Position numbers and translations under genes: made by a program. DNA of 64,000 nucleotides, taken from assembly GCF_932526225.1 (NCBI RefSeq), contig NC_064041.1:16365888-16429887 (forward strand). Reading direction: 5' to 3'. Under the pieces are notes generated by a model, which saw nothing but the letters and a program-made list of their open reading frames with translations, was not told where the DNA came from and did not search any database. The first letter of the stretch is position 1. Each line of letters begins with the position of its first letter. Positions 22,585 to 33,500 of the stretch are shown in pieces. This DNA is from Nematostella vectensis (taxonomy: Eukaryota; Cnidaria; Anthozoa; Actiniaria; Edwardsiidae).

Positions 22585-24374
22585 TTGTATTATCTTACTA
22601 TACTATACTGTATTATCTTACTATACTATACTGTATTATCTTACTATACTATACTGTATTATCTTACTATACTATACTGTATTATCTTACTATACTATAC
22701 TGTATTATCTTACTATACTATACTGTATTATCTTACTATGCTATACTGTATTACCTTACTATACTATACTGTATTATCTTACTATACTATATTATATTAC
22801 CTTACTATACTATATTGTATTATCTTACTATACTATTGTATTATCTTACTATACTATATTGTATTACCTTACTATACTATATTGTATTATCTTACTATAC
22901 TATATTGTATTACCTTATTATGCTATATTGTATTATCTTACTATACTATACTGTATTATCTTACTATATTATTGTATTATCTTACTATACTATATTGCAT
23001 TACCTTACTATACTATATTGGATTATCTTACTATACTATATTGTATTACCTTACTATACTATATTGTATTATCTTACTATACTATATTGTATTACCTTAC
23101 TATACTATATTGTATTATCTTACTATACTATATTGTATTATCTTACTATACTATATTGTATTACCTTACTATACTATATTGTATTATCTTACTATACTAT
23201 ATTGTATTACCTTACTATACTATATTGTATTATCTTACTATACTATATTGTATTATCTTACTATACTATACTGTATTATCTTAATATACTATACTGTATT
23301 ATCTTAATATACTATACTGTATTATCTTACTATACTATATTATATTACCTTACTATACTATATTGTATTATTTTACTATACTATATTGTATTATCTTACT
23401 ATACTATACTGTATTATCATACTATACTATATTGTATTATCTTACTTTACTATACTGTATTATCTTACTATACTATACTGTATTATCCTACTATACTATT
23501 GTATTATCTTACTATGCTATATTGTATTACCTTACTATGCTATATTGTATTACCTTACTATGCTATATTGTATTATCTTACTATACTATATTGTATTACC
23601 TTACTATACTATATTGTATTATCTTACTATACTATATTGTATTACCTTACTATGCTATATTGTATTATCTTACTATACTATACTGTATTATCTTACTATA
23701 TTATTGTATTATCTTACTATACTATATTGCATTACCTTACTATACTATATTGGATTATCTTACTATACTATATTGTATTACCTTACTATACTATATTGTA
23801 TTATCTTACTATACTATATTGTATTACCTTACTATACTATATTGTATTATCTTACTATACTATATTGTATTATCTTACTATACTATATTGTATTACCTTA
23901 CTATACTATATTGTATTATCTTACTATACTATATTGTATTACCTTACTATACTATATTGTATTATCTTACTATACTATATTGTATTATCTTACTATACTA
24001 TACTATACTGTATTATCTTAATATACTATACTGTATTATCTTAATATACTATACTGTATTATCTTACTATACTATATTATATTACCTTACTATACTATAT
24101 TGTATTATTTTACTATACTATATTGTATTATCTTACTATACTATACTGTATTATCATACTATACTATATTGTATTATCTTACTTTACTATACTGTATTAT
24201 CTTACTATACTATACTGTATTATCCTACTATACTATTGTATTATCTTACTATGCTATATTGTATTACCTTACTATGCTATATTGTATTACCTTACTATGC
24301 TATATTGTATTATCTTACTATACTATATTGTATTACCTTATTATGCTATATTGTATTATCTTACTATACTATAT
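22585..24374. repeat. 23-bp AT-rich satellite with a 730-740 bp higher-order duplication
   Basis: The unit tattatcttactatactata plus tgt/cgt varies little over 1.8 kb. Unusual variants recur at a fixed distance: tattgcatt at 22993 and 23725 (732 bp), and ttaatatact at 23281 and 24018 (737 bp). So a block of about 735 bp was itself duplicated. Three units make 69 bp, which keeps frames open, but the low-complexity Tyr/Leu/Ile products are not genes. The array ends just beyond the COG7 poly(A) signal. Confidence 0.97.
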
Positions 24375-24420
24375 GCGGGTCCAGGGGCGAAGGTTCGTAA
24401 CGTACTTAGAAGTTTAGATA

Positions 24421-24428
24421 CTTTATTT
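24421..24428 (-). terminator. COG7: COG7 poly(A) signal
   Basis: AATAAA on the minus strand, about 95 bp downstream of the COG7 stop codon (24523-24525). It is the first such signal and lies just before the 23-bp satellite. Inferred from position only. Confidence 0.5.
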
Positions 24429-24522
24429 TTGTTAGAGGCCAATGGGGTCGAATCTCTAGAAAACGAATGTTATGGTTCTGCACCAAACAAGCGCAAGCGA
24501 CGACTCAGTCAATCCTAAACAT

Positions 24523-27500
24523 TTATGTGTTTATAAGGGGTTTGAGGCCAAGAGATAGAGAGATCGTTTTACCAATATCAGCGATCATTTGTCGGCAGGA
24601 ATAAGCTGTGAGTTGGTGCAGTCGGAGAATCCCCTCGACATACGTATGCATTGTGCCGCGGGCTATAGAACCGAGCCATTGGCTAGCGGGGTCCTCCTCT
24701 GATCAGAAAAAAGCAATAAGTTAGATACAACGAGGGCTCTCAATAAATAGGTCATCCAGCTTTTAACAACCTCTGCCAGCCGACATTTCGTCATCCGAGG
24801 ACAATAACGAGAGTGACAGAGTCCATTTCCATCGGCTGCAGAGGCTTCTAAGATGTTTTTAATTACATTTGATAACTGAAGTACAAAATTTGTGTTGAAA
24901 TGGTCTCTTTCAAATTTCTTCCAATATCACAATGGGATGGGATGAAAACGATAACAAAGGTGTGGCTGGCAACATTCTTTCAAATATTTCTAAACAGAAG
25001 TAACACAAATTAGTGCGGATTGCGAGTAGAGTAATTGAAGTAATGAAGAAATATGAACTCCAAGACGAAGCGGTAGTGTCTACTAGCGAGAAGCTAGGGG
25101 TGAGTACACGAGCACCCCTCCCACCAACCCAGCCCCTCCCCCCACCTCCTACCTCTCCCTCACCCCCTACTCACACCCTCTGCCCCCACCCTACCCTCAC
25201 CCCCTACTCCAAACCCTCACCTCCCCCCACCCTCACCCCCTACTCCCACCCCCCTCCCCCCACCTCCTACCCCACCCTCACCCCCTACTCCAACCCCCCT
25301 CCCCCCACCCCTCCCTCACCACGTACTCCCATCCCCTCCCCCCAACCATTACCCTAGCACGCCCATGCAAATGCCTCGACTTTTAGCAAATTGGAGACGT
25401 CGCCCGAAGGACAACGCGGATAATCTATATAACGCAAGTTATGATCTTCTGTATGCCTGATCGGTCTTCCTGTGGGCGAAGAGCGTTAATAGACATACCA
25501 CGACTGCCAGGGTCGGGAGGGTAGGGCAGTTTGCCCATTTTCATAGCTGTGCTCAGTGCCATGTTTTCTTGGGTGATGAACGGTTCAAGCTGCTGAGGCA
25601 GGGTTAGCAAATGGTCGCCAATCTGTAGGGGAGGGGAAGGTCAGCAAATGGTTACCAATCTGTAGGGGAGGGGAAGGTCAGTAAATGGTCACCAATCTGT
25701 AGGGGAGGGGAAGGTCAGCAAATGGTCGCGAATCTGTAAGGGAGGGGAAGGTCAGTAAATGGTCACCAATCTGTAGGGTAGGGGAAGGTTAGCAAATGGT
25801 CGCCAATCTGTAGGGGAGGGGAATGTCAGTAAATGGTCACCAATCTGTAGGGGAGGGGAAGGTCAGTAAATGGTCGCCAATCTGTAGGGGAGGGGAAGGT
25901 CAGTAAATGGTCGCCAATCTGTAGGGGAGGGGTAGGTCAGTAAATGGTCGCCAATCTGTAGGGGAGGGGAAGGTCAGTAAATGGTCGCCAATCTGTCAGG
26001 AACACCGAACAACATCAGACGGACAGCAGGCACGTGTCCAGGATTTTTCTTGGGGGGTGCGATATCCGAAAAAATGGACCTTATTTTTCTTGGGGAGGGG
26101 GGAGTGAGTTTTCGGATAAAAATCTGAACAAAGAGGGTTTTTTGTGCCTTTGCAGTATCTCCACGGGACGTTTTTTTGTCGGATTTGGCTACATATAAAG
26201 TCTGACTAATGACATACCAGAGCGATTTCGCTTATGCTTTATAGTTTTGTCTACAAATAGCACGTCTTATTCGGACGCACCCCCTTTGGTACGGGCCTGG
26301 ACGGATGGAAAGGGAGGTCAGGTGGTTGGATGGATGGAGAGGGAGGTCGAATGGACGGATGGATGGAGAGGGAGGTCGGATGGACGGATAGATGGAGAGG
26401 GAGGTCGGGTGGGCGGATAGATGGAGAGGATGTCAGGTGGATGGATGGATGGAGAGGGAGGTCGGGTGGATGGGTGGATGGATGGAGAGGGAGGTCGAAT
26501 GGACGGATGGATGGAGAGGGAGGTCGGATGGAGGGATAGATGGAGAGGGAGGTCGGGTAAACGGATAGATGGAGAGGGAGGTCGGGTGGACGGATGGATC
26601 GAGAGGGAGGTCGGGTTGCAGATGGATGGAGAGGGAGGTCGGATCGACGGATGGATGGAGAGGGAGGTCCGGTGGACGGATGGAGAGGGAGTTCGGATGG
26701 ACGGATAGATGGAGAGGGAGGTCGGGTGGACGGATAGATGGAGAGAGAGGTTGGGTGGACGGATAGATGGAGAGGGAGGTTGGGTGGATGGATGGATGGA
26801 GGAGGAGGTCGGGTGGATAGATGGAGGGGGAGGTCGGATTGATGGATGGAGAGGGAGGTTGGGTGTACGGATGGATGGAGGGGGAGGTCGGGTGGACGGG
26901 TGGAGGGAGGGGGAGGTCGGGTGGACGGATGGAGGGGGAGGTCGGGTGGAGGGATGGAGAGGGATTTTGGGTGTACGGATGGATGGAGGGGGAGGTCGGG
27001 TGGACGGATGGATGGAGGGGGAGGTCAGGTGGACGGATGGATGGAGGGGGAGGTCGGGTGGATGGATGGAGAGGGAGGTCAGGTGGACGGATGGATGGAG
27101 GGGGAGGTCGGGTGGACGGATGGATGGAGGGGGAGGTCAGGTGGACGGATGGATGGAGGGGGAGGTCGGGTGGATGGATGAAGTGGGAGGTTGGGTGGAT
27201 GGATAGATGGATGGAGAGGGAGGTCGGGTGGACGGATGGATGGAGGGGGAGGTCGGGTGGACAGATGGATGGATGGAGAGGGAGGTTGGGTGTACAGATG
27301 GATGGAGAGGGAGGTCGGGTGGATGGATGGATGGAGAGGGAGGTCGGATTGACGGATGGATGGAAAGGGAGGTCGGATGGACGGATGGGTGGAGAGGGAG
27401 GTCTGGTGGACGGATGGGGAGGGAGTTCGGATGGACGGATAGATGGAGAGGGAGGTCGGGTGGACGGATAGATTGAGAGGGAGGTCGGGTGGATGGATGG

Positions 27501-30500
27501 ATGGAGAGGGAGGTCGGGTGTACGGATGGATGGATGGAGAGGGAGGTGGGGTGGATGGATGTATGGAGAAGGAGGTCGGGTGGACGGATGGATGGAGAGG
27601 GAGGTTGGGTGGACAGATGGATGGAGAGGAAGGTCAGGTGGATGGATGGATGGAGAGGGAGGTTGGGTGGACAGATGGATGGAGAGGAAGGTCAGGTGGA
27701 TGGATGGATGGAGAGGGAGGTCAGGTGGATGGATGGATGGAAAGGGAGGTCGGGTGGATAGATGGATGGATGGAGAGGGAGGTCGGGTGGACAGAAGGAT
27801 GAAAAGGGAGGTCGGGTGGATGGATGGATGGATGGAGGGGGAGGTCGGATGGATTGATGGATGGATGGAGAGGGAGGTCGGGTGGAAGGATGGATGGAGG
27901 GGGAGGTCGGGTGGACGGATGGAGAGGGAGGTCGGGTGGATGGATGGATGGAAAGGGAGGTCAGGTGAACGGATGGATGGAAAGGGGGGTTGGGTGGACG
28001 GACGGATGGAGAGGGAGGTTTGCGTGGACGGATGGATGGAAAGGGAGGTCAGGTGGATGGATGGATGGAGAGGGAGGTCGGGTGGACGAAAGGATGAAAA
28101 GGGAGGTCGGGTGGATGGATGGATGGAGGGGGAGGTCGGGTGGATGGGTGGATGGATGGATGGATGGAGGGGGAGGTCGGGTGGAAGGATGGATGGAAGG
28201 GGAGGTCGGGTGGATGGATGGAGGGGGAGGTCGGGTGGATGGAGGGGGAGGTCGGGTGGATGGAAGGATGGAGGGGGAGATGGGGTTGATGGATGGATGA
28301 ATGGGGAGATCGGGTGGACGGATGGATGAAGAGGGAGGTCGGGTGGATGGATGGATGGATGGAGGAGGAGGTCGGTTGGATAGATGGAGGGGGAGGTCGA
28401 ATTGATGGATGGAGAGGGGAGTTGGGTGTACGGATGGATGGAGGGGGAGGTCGGGTGGAGGGGTGGAGGGAGGGGGAGGTCGGGTGGACGGATGGAGAGG
28501 GAGGTCGGGTGAACAGATGGATGGATGGAGAGGGATGTTGGGTGTACGGATGGATGGAGGGGGAGGTCGGGTGGACGGATGGATGGAGAGGGAGGTCGGG
28601 TGGACGGATGGACGGAGAGGGAGGCCCAGTGGATGGATGGATGGATGGAGAGGGAGGTCGGGTGGACGGATGGAAGGATAGTGAGGTTGGGTGGATGGAT
28701 GGATGGAGAGGGAGGTCAGGTGGATGGATTTAGAGGGGGGTCGGGTGGACGGATGGAAGGATAGTGAGGTTGGGGGGATGGATGGATGGAGAGGGAGGTC
28801 AGGTGGATGGATTTAGAGGGAGGTCGGGTGAACAGATGGATGGAGGGGGAGATCGGGTGGACGGATGGAGAGGGAGGTCGGGTGGACGGATGGATGGATG
28901 GAGAGGGAGGTTGGGTGTACAGATGGATGGAGGGGGAGGTCGGATGGATGGAGAGGGAGGTCGGGTGGATGGATGGATGGAGGGGGAGGTCGGGTTGATG
29001 GACGGATGGGGAGGGAGGTCGGGTGGACGGATGGATGGATGGAGAGGAAGGTTGGGTGTAGGGATGGATGGAGGGGGGGTCAGATGGACGGATGGATGGA
29101 GGGGGAGGTCGGGTGGATGGTTGGAGAGGGAGGTCGGGTGGATGGATGGATGGAGAGGGAGGTTGGGTGTACGGATGGATGGAGGGGAAGGTCGGGTGAA
29201 CGGATGGATGGACGAGTGGATGGATGGAGAGGGAGGTTGGGTTTACGGATGGGTGGGGGGGAGGTCGGGTGGACGGATGGATGGAGGGGGAGGTTGGGTG
29301 GAAGGATGGATGGAGGGTGAGGTCGGGTGGACGGATGGATGGAGGAAGAGGTCGGGTGGATGGATGGAGAGGGAGGTCGGGTGGACGGATGGATGGAGAG
29401 GGAGGTTGGGTGGACGGATGGATGGAGAAGGAGGTTGGGTGGACAGATGGATGGAGAGGGAGGTTGGGTGGACGGATGGATGTAGAGGGAGGTCGGGTGG
29501 ACGGATGGATGGAGAGGGAGGTCGGGTGGACGGATGGAAGGATAGTGAGGTTGGGTGGATGGATGGATAGAGAGGGAGGTCGGGTGGATGGATTGAGAGG
29601 GAGGTCGGGTGGACGGATGGATGGAGAGGGAGGTCGGGTGGACGGATGGATGGAGAGGGAGATTGGGTGTACGGATGGACGGATGGAGAGGGAGGTCGGG
29701 TGGACGGATGTAGAGGGAGGTCGGGTGGACGGATGGATGGAGAGGGAGGTCGGGTGGACGGATGGATGGAGAGGGAGATTGGATGGACGGATGAAGAGGG
29801 AAGTCGGGTGGACGGATGGAGAGGGAGGTCAGGTGGATGGATGGATGGATGGAGAGGGAGGTCGGGTGGATGGAGAGGGAGGTCAGGTGGATGGATGGAT
29901 GGAGAGGGAGATTGGGTGTACGGATGGATGGATGGAGAGGGAGGTCGGGTGGAGGGATGGAGAGTGAGGTTGGGTGGGAGGATGGATGGAGAGGGAGGTC
30001 GGGTGGACGGATGGATGGAGAGGGAGGTCGGGTGGACGGATGGATGGAGAGGGAGGTTGGGTGGACGGATGGATAGATGGAGAGGGAGGTCGGGTGGATG
30101 GATGGATGGAGAGGATGTCAGGTGGATAAATGGATGGAGAGGGAGATCGGGTGGATAGATGGATGGAGAGGGAGGTCGGGTGGACAGAAGGATGAAAAGG
30201 GAGGTCGGGTGGATGGATGAATGGAGGGGGAGGTCAGGTGGATGGATTGATGGATGGAGAGGGAGGTCGGGTGGACGGGTGGACGGATGGATGGAGAGGG
30301 AGGTCGGGTGGATGGATGGATGGAGAGGGAGGTCGGGTGGATGGAGAGGGAGGTTGGGTGGACGGATGGATGGAGAGGGAGGTCGGGTGGATGGATGGAT
30401 AGATGGAGAGGGAGGTCAAGTGGATGGATGGAGAGGGAGGTTGGGTGTACGGATGGATGGATGGAGAGGGAGGTCAGGCGGATGGATGGATGGAGAGGGA

Positions 30501-33500
30501 GGTCGGGTGGATGGATGGATGGATGGAGAGGAAGGTCGGGTGGATGGATGGATGGAAAGGGAGGTCGGGTGGATGGAGAGGGAGGTTGGGTGGACGGATG
30601 GATGGAGAGGGAGGTCAGGTGGATGGATGGATGGATAGAGGGGGAGGTCGGGTGGATGGATGGATGGAGGGGGAGGTCGGGTGGATGGATGGATGGAGAG
30701 GGAGGTCAGGTGGGTGGATGGAAGGATGAAAAGGGAGGTAGGGTGGATGGATGGATGGATGGATGGATGGAGGGGGAGGTCAGGTGGACGGATGGATGGA
30801 GAGGGAGGTTGGGTGTACGGATGGATGGAGAGGTTGGGTGTACAGATGGATGGATGGAAAGGGAGGTCAGGTGGAGGGACGGACAGATGGAGGAGGCTGA
30901 CAGACATATATTTCATTTCTTATGTAACTACTTAAGTGTCTTGTCCACTTTTCAGATCACAGTGAGTTGAGCTGGGCCTCACACTTCTCACATTTGGGAA
31001 ACTTCAAACAGCCAATGTACCCCTACCCCCTTCATGGTGAAATGGAAGCTGCAACGTATTCATTTATTTGGGTATTGTAATCCCCACCCCTCCCCCATGA
31101 GTGGATAATGAACCCCCACCCACCCCTCTCCCCCATCACCCACCCCTCTCCCCCATTACCCACGTGGGTTATGTAGCCCTGCGGTGAGAGGCTGAAGATC
31201 GGCAGTTCACTTCTTAAAGCTGAGCCCGACTCTGCAGATACCGCTGACCAGACCTGACAAGTAAAACAAAAAAGAGATGTTAAACTTATTTGATTGCCTC
31301 TCAAAGAAACTAATGTCAAACGCCTTTACTCAATCCCCCCACCTCCCTCAAGACGTGACCTTTCCCCACCGCCCCTACCTCAAGACGTGGCATGACATGC
31401 AGTTGCTGAGGAATGGGGACGAACGTGATGTCAAACACCTTTCCCCCCCGCCCTACCTCAAGACGTGGCATGACATGCAGTTGCTGACGAATTGGGACGA
31501 ACGTGATGTCAAACACCTTTCCCCCCCCCACCCTACCTCAAGACGTGGCATGACATGCAGTTGCTGACGAATTGGGACGAACGTGATGTCAAACACCTTT
31601 CCCCCCCCCCCACCCTACCTCAAGACGTGGCATGACATGCAGTTGCTGACGAATTGGGACGAACGTGATGTCAAACACCTTTCCCCCCCCCACCCTACCT
31701 CAAGACGTGGCATGACATGCAGTTGCTGACGAATTGGGACGAACGTGATGTCAAACACCTTTCCCCCCCCACCCTACCTCAAGACGTGGCATGACATGCA
31801 GTTGCTGACGAATTGGGACGAACGTGATGTCAAACACCTCCCCCCCCCCCCCTACCTCAAGACGTGGCATGACATCCAGTTGCTGACGAATTGGGACGAA
31901 CGTGATGTCAAATGCCAGCCTGTGAGCCTGCTCGTTCAGTGCCTGCATCTGTTCGTGCACGGTCTGTAGGATAGTCACATCACTGTTGCCATCATCTGCT
32001 AGGGACGAAAGTTGAGTCAATCATAACACAGGCTTCCCATCCTCGTCAGTGAATGCATTGGTGTAATCAATCATACCACGGTCTTCCCATCCTTATCAGT
32101 GAATGCATTGGTGTAATCAAACATACCACAGGCTCCCCTTTCTTGTCAGTGAATGCAATGGTGTAATCAAACATACCACAGGCTTCCCATCCTTGTCAGT
32201 GAATGCATTGGTGTAATCAATCATACCACAGGCTTCCCATCCTTATCAGTGAATGCATTGGTGTAATCAATCATACCACGGTCTTCCCATCCTTGTCAGT
32301 GAATGCATTGGTGTAATCAATCATACCACAGGCTTCCCATCCTTATCAGTGGATGCAATGGTGTAATCAAACATACCACAGGCTTCCCATCCTCGTCAGT
32401 GAATGCATTGGTGTAATCAATCATACCACGGTCTTCCCATCCTTATCAGTGAATGCATTGGTGTAATCAAACATACCACAGGCTCCCCTTTCTTGTCAGT
32501 GAATGCAATGGTGTAATCAAACATACCACAGGCTTCCCATCCTTGTCAGTGAATGCATTGGTGTAATCAATCATACCACAGGCTTCCCATCCTTATCAGT
32601 GAATGCATTGGTGTAATCAATCATACCACGGTCTTCCCATCCTTGTCAGTGAATGCATTGGTGTAATCAATCATACCACAGGCTTCCCATCCTTATCAGT
32701 GGATGCAATGGTGTAATCAAACATACCACAGGCTTCCCATCCTCGTCAGTGAATGCATTGGTGTAATCAATCATACCACGGTCTTCCCATCCTTATCAGT
32801 GAATGCATTGGTGTAATCAAACATACCACAGGCTCCCCTTTCTTGTCAGTGAATGCAATGGTGTAATTTATCATACCACGGTCTTCCCATCCTCGTCAGT
32901 GAATGCATTGGTGTAATCAAACATACCACAGGCTTCCCATCCTTATCAGTGAATGCATTGGTGTAATTTATCATACCACAGGCTTCCCATCCTTGTCAGT
33001 GGATGCATTGGTGTAATCAAACATACCACAGGCTTCCCATCCTTGTCAGTGAATGCATTGGTGTAATTAATCATACCACAGGCTTCCCATCCTTGTCAGT
33101 GAATGCATTGGTGTAATCAATCATACCACAGGCTTCCCATCCTTATCAGTGAATGCATTGGGGTAATTAATCATACCACAGGCTTCCCATCCTTGTCAGT
33201 GAATGCATTGGTGTAATCAATCATACCACAGGCTTCCCATCCTTATCAGTGAATGCATTGGTGTAAATAATAATACCACAGGCTTCCCATCCTTGTCAGT
33301 GAATGCATTGGTGTAATCAATCATACCACAGGCTTCCCATCCTTATCAGTGAATGCATTGGTGTAATTAATCATACCACAGGCTTCCCATCCTTGTCAGT
33401 GAATGCATTGGTGTAATTAATCATACCACAGGCTTCCCATCCTTATCAGTGAATGCATTGGTGTAATTAATCATACCACAGGCTTCCCATCCTTGTCAGT

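Noticed and set aside
22392-24418. Long plus-strand open frames (up to 550 codons) rich in Tyr, Leu, Ile
   Set aside because: They are translations of the 23-bp satellite; 3 x 23 keeps frames open and all three frames give the same peptide.
24390-24518. Plus-strand frame ending SAPNKRKRRLSQS
   Set aside because: Antisense to the COG7 3' UTR and continuous with the satellite frame; no acceptor or family match.
25013-25110. Plus-strand exon-like stretch ([20 protein letters not shown]) with AG before and GTGAGT after
   Set aside because: No homologous gene recognised and no partner exons on this strand. It lies in COG7 intron 17 next to a MITE.
26330-30970. Many long open frames rich in Trp-Met-Asp-Gly-Arg
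   Set aside because: Artefacts of the GGATGGAGAGGG array; several frames are open at once and no start or domain is supported.
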